Assembly (NCBI GenBank): GCA_023548195.1
Contig: JAJHZJ010000009.1
Coordinates: forward strand, 7,028,215-7,092,214
DNA from: Bettongia penicillata ogilbyi
Lineage: Eukaryota > Chordata > Mammalia > Diprotodontia > Potoroidae
DNA length: 64,000 nucleotides
Reading direction: 5' to 3'
Shown here piece after piece: positions 56,015-64,000 of this stretch. Under the pieces are notes generated by a model. The model was not told the DNA's origin, did no database searches, and saw only the letters and a list, made by a program, of their open reading frames with translations. A program made the position numbers and the translations under genes. Every line of letters begins with the position of its first letter. Within the stretch, counting starts at the first letter, position 1.

Positions 56015-56420
56015 TCTTGTTCATCCTTCATTTTCAAAGAGGGCTAATATCATCATGGGGGTGATATCTTGACTTGCACATGAATTAGATTTAAGTGAGG
56101 TAGAGTTGTACAGAGTCATCAGCCTCACTCTCTACTCCAGACTCACCGAAATACAGTGGCAAGACAAAAGTTAAGATAATTGACAATGGTCTGGGATGCA
56201 GTGGGTGCCTTGGTGGCTTTGAAGTCTGACCAAATTCTAAACACTCCATCTGTACTACCTGCTTCAGTTGCCCTCATGGCCACTGGAACAAATTGTTCTT
56301 ATCTGTTCATTCCTCAGGTGGAGGTCTTCACATGCTTGGGGTAAACACTGCCTTAGCTCACTGATGGGTTGAAGGCCTGTCTGTTACCTTCAACCAGGTT
56401 TAGCCCATTTGCCAAGAACG
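56015..56420 (-). mobile_element. RTE-type LINE or RTE-tailed SINE fragment
   Basis: 56015-56130 shares the tail of 43690-43995 ('ttgacttgcacatgaattag', 'ccagactcaccgaaatacag'). It continues for about 290 bases that no SINE here has, so it may come from the RTE partner LINE itself. Confidence 0.5.
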
Positions 56421-57720
56421 TTTACCAGGATGTGGTCATTGTGCATGCAACAGTTTCAAGATAGTGAACTCAAGATTGTTTATTGTATATAGCAGGCGCT
56501 TAATAATTACTTGTTGAAATGAATATCGTATCTAACAGAGAGTTACAAGAGCTGAACTAGAGCTCTTGGGAGAGATTGGAGGTAGAGTTAAAGATTTGAG
56601 AGTCACAGGCATAAGGGTGATAACCAAAGCTGGGATTAGTGGATGAGATCACCAAGATAGAAAGTACAGAAAACATAAGGGTAGAGATCAGGGATAGAAT
56701 CTTGAGGAATAGCTATGATTCCAAGACATAACTAGAAATTCTAGTGTTGAGGTGGGGGAGAAGAGCACTACCAAAATTTTTCAGGATCGCAGCCAGAAAA
56801 ATGTCCTCAAATCAGCTTTGAAGAATATCAGGGGAGACATTGAGGAAGAATCTTAGACTCCAAGATGGCAAGGGGGGAAATCTTGGGACTATGCTCCGTG
56901 GAGGGGATGCTATATGTACAGGATACAATAAGGCCATTAGGAAAAGGAATAGAGTGAGACTGCTCTGAAGAGGAGCACATCTGAGGTGCTGCTGTGATCA
57001 TTGAGGTGCTTTCTATTTTAACTAATTATTTTTGCCAGTTTTACAGAGTCTTACTTTATACCAACAAAGTACAACTTTGTTAGGGTTTATTATGCTGTAA
57101 AGCCTTTGAATGCAGTCCCTGAAACAGCCAATTTCCCCTTTCCAATCCAGCAATCCAGTTAAACACAGAGAGACTCATCACCAGTAGTCTGGACACTTAG
57201 TGATGAATTCTTTGACCATGGCAACACATGAAAGAAAGAAAAATGCAAGATGGCCCTGAGCCCTCCACAGCTGCCTAACTCTCATACATTGACAGTTGTG
57301 GAATGAGGGGAAAGAACAGAGGTTGCTAAGCATAATACAAATTTCAGATCATCTATACACATTAATTTAGCAGTTGTTGTTGCAAATGGGAGAAACTTAC
57401 CATAATGAAAGGACATCGTTTAGAAGGGAATGAATTACGTCAATCCTGACATTCTGGCTCTAAACACAGTCCAAACACAAAAGGAATTAGAAACTAAATG
57501 GAGAGCTGGCACACAGTTTCTCCTTGGAAAGGCAAATATAGGAGTTGATGGAATTTCTTTTTATCATTCATCCAAAGGCAACAAGAAACACCATTATGTT
57601 ATGATAATGGGAATAGGAAATGGACCTATGATTTGTTTGGTATAGAGGGCTCCCAGGTCAATAAACTCCTTCTATCAATGCAAGGCAGAAACTTCTCTGC
57701 AATTTATATTCTTAGAGATG
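56420..57720. other. Non-coding, L3/L2 scraps
   Basis: 56480-56520 ('gcaggcgcttaataattact') is an L2 terminus. 56570-56720 resembles L3. The rest, including the 71-codon frame 57430-57645, is not recognised. Confidence 0.35.
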
Positions 57721-57810
57721 TGCCTAGAGCATTAAGAAGTTACTTGATTTGCCCAGGGTTCCACAGTCAGTATATGTCAGAAGTGGAATTTGAAAGGAAA
57801 TCTTCCAGGC
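57720..57810 (-). repeat. SINE scrap
   Basis: 'ttacttgatttgcccagggt' and 'cagaagtggaatttgaa' only. Confidence 0.4.
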
Positions 57811-57859
57811 TTTGGGAACAGCTCTCTATGTATAATAGTAGAGGCATGAAATACATGGT

Positions 57860-58065
57860 CTGCATACACATGTAGCCCAAAATAATCCTAAGTGGATCCT
57901 GAACCGAATTAAAGTATAATTGGAAAATATCTAACAAAATAAACAAAAGGGCAATAAAACCTAGATAATATTACCTTTTAAAACTAAGTCAAAATGTGGT
58001 CTTTTAGGTTCCTTACATGTCAACTAGTGACCTCCATTTTCATTTGAGTTTGACACTCTGATGCC
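57860..58065. mobile_element. hAT-like non-autonomous element, type 2, copy 2
   Basis: Shares 'ataattggaaaatatctaac', 'gcaataaaacctagataata' and 'catttgagtttgacactctg' with 50899-51121. The left end is decayed. Confidence 0.5.
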
Positions 58066-58301
58066 TCTGGTCACGACAAATACCTTCAAAAAGAACACCA
58101 CGAAAATAATTATAGCTTATGTGCCAACATCTGTGGCAGAAAATAATATTGATAAGACTATCCAACTAAAATCAGTATGTACTTTTATATTTCAATGCCA
58201 AGTTGGACAAAATGGGGATGGAAGAAAAATATGTGTGAAAATATGGTTCAAGATTTTTAGACTACCAAGCCTCCCATCCCTGTATTATGAATGCATTCTT
58301 C

Positions 58302-58316
58302 AAGAAAACAATTGGA
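58302..58316 (+). repeat. Target-site duplication, left, of young L1
   Basis: aagaaaacaattgga, repeated exactly at 59613-59627. Confidence 0.95.
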
Positions 58317-58351
58317 TAGTGTATTTATCAGATTTATGGAGAGGGGAAGAA

Positions 58352-59214
58352 TTTTTTTTTCTAAAGAAACGATAGAAAGCATTTTGAAATGCAAGATGGA
58401 TAATTTTGATTACTTTAAACTGAAAAGTTTTTGTACAACCAAACCCAATGCAACCAAAATTCGGAGGGATGTAGTAAATTGGGAAAAAATTTTTACAGCT
58501 AAGCTCGGGGATAAAGGCCTCATTTCTAGAATATATAGAGAACTGACTCAAATATATAAACATCCAAGTCATTCCCCAATTGATAAATGGTCAAAGGATA
58601 TGAACAAGCAATTTTCAGGGGAAGAAATCAAAAATATCTATAATCATATGAAAAAGTGCTCTAAATCACTATTGATTAGAGAGATGCAAATCAAAACAAC
58701 TCTGAGGTACCACATCACACCTGTAAGATTGGCAAACATGACAGAACAAGAAAATGATAAATGCTGGAGAGGATGTGGGAGAGTTGGAACACTAATTCAT
58801 TGTTGGTGGAGCTGTGAGATCATCCAACCCTTCTGGAGAACGGTTTGGAACTATGCCCAAAGGGCTACAAAAATGTGCATACCCTTTGACCCAGAAATAT
58901 CGCTACTAGGATTGTATCCCCAAGAGATTATAAAAACGGGAAAGGGTCCCACGTGTACAAAAATATTTATAGCAGCACTCTTTGTGGTGGCCAAAAACTG
59001 GAAGTCAAGGGGATGCCCATCAATTGGGGAATGGCTGAATAAATTATGGTATATGAATGTAATGGAGTACTATTGTGCCATAAGAAATGATGAACAAGAA
59101 GACTTCAGGGAGGCCTGGAAGGACTTATATGATCTGATGCTGAGCGAAAGGAGCAGAACCAGGAGAACTTTGTGCACAGCAACGACCACAGTGTGCGAGA
59201 GTTTTTTCTGGTAG
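58352..59214 (+). pseudogene. L1 ORF2 C-terminal region, open for about 285 codons
   Basis: Encodes the end of the L1 ORF2 protein downstream of the reverse transcriptase: KMDNFDYFKLKSFCTTK, the segment NHMKKCSKSLLIREMQIKTT, the cysteine/histidine motif region ending LIHCWWSCEIIQPFW, then FDPEISLLGLYPQE and MEYYCAIRNDEQEDF. No endonuclease or polymerase part is present. The first codons of the element read in another phase (VYLSDLWRGEEFF), shifted at a run of nine T at 58352-58360. The frame starting at 58291 uses flanking DNA for its first residues. No function expected. Confidence 0.9.
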
Positions 59215-59508
59215 ACTTGGAACTTTGTAATAATACAAGAACTTACTGAGAAAAAAAAAAAAAAAAAAAAATCCTAATGTCGGTCTTCTAAGGCAAAATG
59301 CCTTCCACACTCAGAGAAAGAAATGTGGAAGTCACTTGCAGAATGTAGCAGATCATGTTTGTATGTGGGTGGGGTTCAGTGTATTATATGTTGATTTGTT
59401 ATATGATTTCTTCCATTTATTTTAGTTCGATTACATAGCATGAATATAGCGAAAATGTGCTCAATAGGAAAGTATATGTAGAACCTAAACAGAATTGTAT
59501 GCTGTCAT

Positions 59509-59545
59509 GGGGAGGGAGGGGGGTATTGGGGGAAGGGTAGGGGGG
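59509..59545 (+). other. G-quadruplex-type run in L1 3' UTR
   Basis: Six G-tracts of three to six bases separated by one to four bases on the plus strand. L1 3' UTRs are known for such motifs. Confidence 0.8.
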
Positions 59546-59612
59546 AATAAAATCTTAACTTTAAGGAAATGATTGTAAAACATTAAAAAAATAAAAAAAA
59601 ATAAAAAAAAAA

Positions 59613-59627
59613 AAGAAAACAATTGGA
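59613..59627 (+). repeat. Target-site duplication, right, of young L1
   Basis: aagaaaacaattgga, identical to 58302-58316. Confidence 0.95.
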
Positions 59628-60677
59628 AGGCACTGGACATGGTGAGCCCAAGATAATGTCACAAAAAATTAAAGATTGTATTTATTTATTTATTTAAATT
59701 TATTTATTTAAGTTTTCAACATTCATTTCCATAAAATTTTGGGTTCCAAATTTTCTCCCTATTTCCCTCCCCCTACCCCAAAAGGCTGAGCATTCTAATT
59801 GCCCCTATCACTAATCTGCCCTCCCTTCTAACATCCCTCCCTTCCCTTATCCCCATCTTCTCTTTTGTCCTGTAGGGCAAGATAACTTTTTATACCCCAT
59901 TACCTAGATTTCTCATTTTCTAGTTGTATGCAAGAACAATACTCAACAGTTGTTCCCAAAACTTTGAGTTCCAACTTCTCTTCATCCCTCCCTCCCCACC
60001 CATTCCCTTTGGGAAGGCAAGCAATTCAATATAGGCCATATCTGTGTAGTTTTGCAAATGACTTCCATAATAGCCATGTTGTGTAAGACTAACTATATTT
60101 CCCTCCATCCTATCCTGCCCCTCATTGCTTCTATTCTCCCTTTTGATCCTGTCCCTCCCCAAGAGTGTTGATTTCTAATTACTCCCTCCTCCCATTGCCT
60201 TCCCTTGCATCACCCCCCCACCCTGCTTATCCCCTTCTCCCCCACTTTCCTGTATTGTAAGATAGGTTTTCATACCAAAATGAGTGTGCATTTTATTCCT
60301 TCCTTTAGTCGAATGTGATGAGAGTAAGCTTCATGCTTTTTTCTTTCACCTTCCCTCTTTTTCCCTCCACTGAAAAGTCTTTAACTTGTCTCTTTTATGA
60401 GAGATAATTTGCCCCATTCCATTTCTCCCTTTCTCCTCCCTATATGTTTCTCTCTCACTGCTTAATTTCATTTTTTAAAGATATGATCCCATCCCATTCA
60501 ATTCACCCTGTGCTCTCTGTCTCTCTGTGTGTGTATGTGTGTACACATGTGTGTAATCCCATCAACTACACAGATACTGAAAAAAGTTTCTAGTTACAAA
60601 TATTGTCTTTCCATGTAGAAATGTAAATAGTTCAACTTTAGTAAGTCCCTTATGATTTTTCTTTGCTGTTTACCTTT

Positions 60678-61130
60678 TCATGCTTCTCTTGATTCTTGTG
60701 ATTGAAAGTCAAATTTTCTATTCAGCTCTGGTCTTTTCATCAAGAATGCTTGAAAGTCCTCTATTTCATTGAATGACCATATTTTCCCTTGAAGTATTAT
60801 ACTCAGTTTTGCTGGGTAGGCGATTCTTGGTTTGAGTCCTAGTTCCTTTGACTTCTGGAATATCCTATTCCATGCCCTTCTATCCCTTAATGTAGAAGCT
60901 GCTAGATCTTGTGTTATCCTGATTGTATTTCCACAATACTGGAATTGTTTCTTTCTAGCTGCTTGCAATATTTTCTCCTTGACCTGGGAACTCTGGAATT
61001 TGGCCACAATGTTCCTGGGAGTTTCTCTTTTTGGATCTCTTTCAGGAGGTGATCAGTGGATTCTTTCAATATTTATTTTGCCCCTGGTTCTAGAATGTCA
61101 GGGCAGTTTTCCTTGATAATTTCATGAAAG
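60678..61130 (-). pseudogene. L1 ORF1-like C-terminal half of HAL1-like element C
   Basis: Encodes KFQSSQVKEKILQAARKKQ, DLAASTLRDRRAWNRIFQKS, then PAKLSIILQGKIWSFNEIED and MKRPELNRKFDFQSQ before a stop. Compared with human L1 ORF1 layout, PAKLS is followed by a further 40 or so residues, as here. This copy therefore keeps the full C terminus that elements A and B have lost. Confidence 0.85.
61115..61130 (+). repeat. Target-site duplication, left, of HAL1-like element D
   Basis: gataatttcatgaaag, identical to 62247-62262. Confidence 0.95.
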
Positions 61131-61141
61131 GGGGAGGAGCC

Positions 61142-61151
61142 AAGATGGCGG
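61142..61151 (+). promoter_or_regulatory. YY1-type motif at L1-like 5' end
   Basis: AAGATGGCGG, 12 bases inside the element. In human L1 a YY1 site at this place sets the transcription start. Relatives lie at 63718-63727 (intact, minus strand), 21957-21966 region (AAGATGGTGA, minus) and 18310-18320 (AAAATGGCAG). Confidence 0.65.
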
Positions 61152-61808
61152 AGTAGAAAGACTCACATATCCTAGATCCGGAACCCACAGACCATAAATT
61201 TCCTGTAAAAAGAACTCCCTACAAATTCTGGAGCAATGGAACCCATGCAGCAACAGAGGGGAGGAGATTTCCATTCCAGAGAGCCCTGAAAAACTGACCC
61301 CAAAGGTCCATCGCACACCAGACAGCGGAGCCCAGCCCTGTGCTGCCCTGGCCACGTGGCCCCAGAGAAGCAGATCTGAGCAGGCTTCAGGGATAGAACC
61401 TCCAGCAGCCCCGAGGGTCCCTCCACCCACAGGTGCTACAGGTCAGTGAGAGAGACTTCTGGGCTGGCCAAAAGGGGAACAGGGTGTCTCCATAACTCAG
61501 GCCCCCTTGGGAGGCAGCGGCAGAGGCAGCGGCAGAGGCAGTGGCAACCTGGGACTCCCAGAGCAGGCAAAGCTCAGGGCCATTACTGAAGGTCTCCGCA
61601 TAAACCCCCTGAGGGAACTGAGCCTGGTAGGTGGCCCTGCCCCCACCTGAGCACCAGAACTTAAGCTCACATTGAATAGCAGTCATGCCTGCTGCTGAAA
61701 GCCCTGAGGCTGGGGAGCAGCATTTGAATCTCAGACCCCAAGCACTAGCTGGGAAGATCTAGGCAGGAGTGGAGAGGAATCTCAGAAGTCAAGTAACTGG
61801 CTGGGAAA

Positions 61809-62246
61809 ATGCCCAGAAAAGGGAAGAAAAATAAGACCATAGAAAGCTACTTTCTTGGGGGACAGATGTTCCCACCTTTCATTTCTGATGAGGAGGAACA
61901 ATTTTTACCATCAGGGAAAGACGTGGAGGTCGGGGCCTCTCTATCCCAGACATCCAAGATGGATGTCCAGTGGGCTCAGGCCATGGAAGAGCTCAAAAAG
62001 GATTTTGAAAATCAAGTTAGACAGGTGGAGGAAAAACTGGGAAGAGAAATGAGAGAGATGCAAGAAAAGCATGAAAAATGGGTCAATACCCTGTTAAAGG
62101 AGATCCAAAAAAATGCTGAAGAAAATAACACCTTGAAAAATAGGCTAACTCAATTGGCAAAAGAGGTTCAAAAAGCCAATGAGGAGAAGAATGCTTTCAA
62201 AAGCAGAATTAGCCACATGGAAAAAGAGGTGCAAAAGCTCACTGAA
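61809..62246 (+). pseudogene. L1 ORF1-like N-terminal half of element D, open and truncated
   Basis: Starts MPRKGKKNKTIESYFLGGQM and is open for 146 codons to the breakpoint. Heptad-rich coiled coil follows: WAQAMEELKKDFENQVRQVE, EKLGREMREMQEKHEKWVNT, ENNTLKNRLTQLAKEVQKAN. The RNA-binding domains are missing. The ORF then runs a few codons into the flanking element. Confidence 0.9.
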
Positions 62247-62262
62247 GATAATTTCATGAAAG
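62247..62262 (+). repeat. Target-site duplication, right, of element D
   Basis: gataatttcatgaaag, identical to 61115-61130. Confidence 0.95.
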
Positions 62263-62930
62263 ATGGTGTCTAGGCTCTTTTTTTGATCATGGCTTTCAGG
62301 TAGTCCCATAATTTTTAAATTTTCTCTCCTGGATCTGTTTTCCAGGTCAGTTGTTTTTGCAATGACATATTTCACATTGTCTTCCATTTTTTCATTCTTT
62401 CAGTTTTGTTTTGTGATTTCTTGGTTTCTCATAAAGTCATTAGCCTCCATCTGTTCCATTCTAATTTTTAAAGAACTATTTTCTTCAGTGAGCTTTTGAA
62501 CTTCCTTTTCCATTTGGCTAATTCTGCTTTTGAAAGCATTCTTCTCCTCATTGGTTTTTTGAACCTCTTTTGCCAATTGAGTTAACCTATTTTTCAAGGT
62601 GTTATTTTCTTCAGCATTTTTTTGGGTCTCCTTTAGCATGGTGTTGACCTGCTTTTCATGCTTTTCTTGCGTCTCTTTCATTTCTGTTCCCAGTTTTTCC
62701 TCTACCACTCTTACTTGATTTTCAAAATCCTTTTTGAGCTCTTTCATGGCCTGAGACCATTTGATATTTATTTTCGATGTTTGGGATACAAAAGTCTTGA
62801 CTTTTATGTCTTTCCCTGATGGTAAGCATTGTTCTTCCTCATCTGAAAGGATGGGAAGAGATATCTGTTCACCAAAAAAGTAACCTTCTATGGCCTTATT
62901 TTTTTTCCACTTTTTTGAGCATTTTCCCAA
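62247..62930 (-). pseudogene. L1 ORF1-like N-terminal half of HAL1-like element C
   Basis: Starts MGKCSKKWKKNKAIEGYFFG at 62930. Long coiled coil to MEQMEANDFMRNQEITKQN, then an in-frame TGA (62400-62402), then the same frame continues with LENRSRRENLKIMGLPESH up to the break at HEII. Apart from that stop and the insertion the gene is open, so element C decayed little before the insertion. Confidence 0.9.
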
Positions 62931-63749
62931 CCAGTTACTTGACTTTTGGATCCTTGGTCATTAGTAGGGTATACTCTGGGGATCTGTAAACATCTCAGTT
63001 TCTCCAAGGTGACACAATCAAGCTTGTATACTGGTCTGGGAGCAGGAAGAGATTTTTGTGCCCAGAATCTTAGCAGTTATCTCTCCACAGCCACCTGGCC
63101 TCCAGTTCCACCAAGCCAGCACTGGGGAGCTGGGATTCAGTCAAGCTGTGGGGGCAGAGGTGCCATTCAGTTCAAGACAAAGACCATCTCCCTCAGGGAC
63201 TCTACACAGGGTCCAGGTAATAATTAGCTCCTCAGTGCCCCCAGGGGTTTTACGATCGAACAATGGATGCGGGCTGCTGTAAACGCTGAGATGGGAACTG
63301 CTGCTGCCCGCCTGATGTGGCCTCTGTGGGCCCACTGCCTGAGGCTGGAGCCTTGGGAAGGCCCTTCTCTCTTCCTGGCCAGCTGAAAAAACCCCGTCAG
63401 TGACCTTTGGTGCGTGTGGGTTGAGGGATCAGCAGACCTGCTGCTGCTGGGACTGGGGATTCTGTGACTGGAGATTCTGCCCCCGAGGGCTGTTCGTGAG
63501 CGGCACCTAGGCCAAAGTTGGGCTGGGATCCACACTCTGCTCCACATCAGGTGCAACCAATGTTTCCCATGGGCCTTTCAGGTCACCCTGGGTTGGAAAT
63601 CTCCTCTACTCTGTTGTTCTCCACTTCTGCTGCTCCAAAATTTGTTGAGAGTCCCTCTCTACAGGTGTGTTTTATGAGCTGTGTGTGGAGAGCCTGACTT
63701 TTGTATGTCTTTCTACTCCGCCATCTTAGTTCCATCCCAAGATTGCATT

Positions 63750-64000
63750 TTTAAAAGAAAGGAAACAACATGGAAGTCATTCCTGAGTCAGCTCTTTGTG
63801 TAGAAGCAAAACAATGACTTATTAGAAGAAAGATAAAAGTTCATATGAAGTTGAAGAAGACATAAAAACAAGAAAAAAAGATTGTGTCCAATTCACAGGC
63901 CTTTGACCTTACCTGTTTTAGAAAAAAATTGTTACCACTAAAGAGGAAAAAAAGGAAATGGATAAAGGAGAGGAGATAGACACTGTCTCACAATTTCACA
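63750..64000. other. Window end, nothing recognised
   Basis: A-rich, no frame over 60 codons and no repeat named. Confidence 0.3.

Larger units (their letters stand above)
58317..59612 (+). mobile_element. 5'-truncated L1 with perfect duplication
   Basis: A 1,296-bp insertion: end of ORF2, then a 3' UTR of about 400 bp with a G-rich run at 59509-59545 and a poly(A) region (59585-59612) of A with single T. The flanking 15 bases are identical on both sides, which points to a recent event. It is flanked on the right within 100 bases by a HAL1-like element. Confidence 0.95.
59683..61130 (-). mobile_element. HAL1-like element C, 3' part
   Basis: Read on the minus strand from 61130 it carries the C-terminal half of ORF1, then about 1 kb of purine-rich 3' UTR and an A-rich end with TTTA units on the plus strand (59681-59715). 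The 5' part is at 62247-63738. Flanks 59672-59682 (aagattgtatt) and 63739-63749 (aagattgcatt) match at 10 of 11. Removing the inserted copy gives about 2.9 kb. Confidence 0.85.
61131..62246 (+). mobile_element. HAL1/L1-like element D: complete 5' end, 3'-truncated, no poly(A)
   Basis: A 1,116-bp insertion starts with ggggaggagccaagatggcg, the same 5' end as the other copies and as human L1. It runs through a 5' UTR of about 680 bases into ORF1 and stops inside the coiled coil, at the codons for VQKLTE. It has no 3' UTR and no A-tail, yet is bounded by a perfect 16-bp duplication of the target. See findings for an internal-priming explanation. The source could be a HAL1 or a full L1 since both share the 5' half. 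Confidence 0.9.
62247..63738 (-). mobile_element. HAL1-like element C, 5' part
   Basis: On the minus strand begins 'gggatggaactaagatggcg' at 63738, runs through an 800-base 5' UTR to ORF1 at 62930 and meets element D at 62247. 5' UTR frames at 62946-63556 are not genes. Confidence 0.85.

Overview
The window looks like intergenic DNA from a marsupial nuclear genome. The grounds are (1) at least fourteen copies of a tRNA-headed SINE whose 3' end resembles RTE/BovB elements, a type I know from marsupials, (2) L1 tails and half-LINE (HAL1-like) elements with L1 ORF1-type coiled-coil and C-terminal sequence, (3) old L2, CR1/L3 and MIR-type repeats, palindromic hAT-like MITEs and endogenous retrovirus LTRs. 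I see no intact host protein gene, tRNA, rRNA, CRISPR array or operon. Almost all open frames are short chance frames or pieces of retrotransposons. The species cannot be fixed by eye. Family names come from remembered consensus features, not from a search.

Layout. 1-6 kb: mostly ancient CR1/L3, L2 and MIR-type relics. 6-12.6 kb: few recognisable repeats, two copies of a palindromic hAT-like MITE, and several coding-looking fragments that may be an unrecognised decayed gene copy. 12.9-14.2 kb: an L2 tail followed by an L1 tail carrying a long (CCTT)n tract. 16.4-22.0 kb: a three-layer nest, in which a MIR-type SINE is split by a minus-strand HAL1-like element, itself split inside ORF1 by a complete plus-strand HAL1-like element with a 15-bp target-site duplication. 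22.5-25.1 kb: SINEs, a 42-bp-arm inverted repeat and a 90-bp direct repeat at about 98% identity about 0.9 kb apart. 28-30.2 kb: LTR pieces and an L1 tail. 32.1-36.2 kb: an old L1 ORF2 interrupted by two SINEs and a probable solo LTR. 37-58 kb: dense SINE, MIR, L2, L3 and MITE mosaic with microsatellites. 58.3-59.6 kb: a young-looking 5'-truncated L1 with a perfect 15-bp duplication. 59.7-63.7 kb: a second minus-strand HAL1-like element, split by a 5'-complete but 3'-truncated copy with a perfect 16-bp duplication and no poly(A).

The most informative part is the set of four HAL1-like copies. Three show ORF1 followed directly by a purine-rich 3' UTR without ORF2. All four keep the same L1-like 5' end with a YY1-type motif and a splice-donor-like site. 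Two share a 26-bp deletion that truncates the ORF1 C terminus. The internally ended insertion at 61131-62246 is the most unusual single event.
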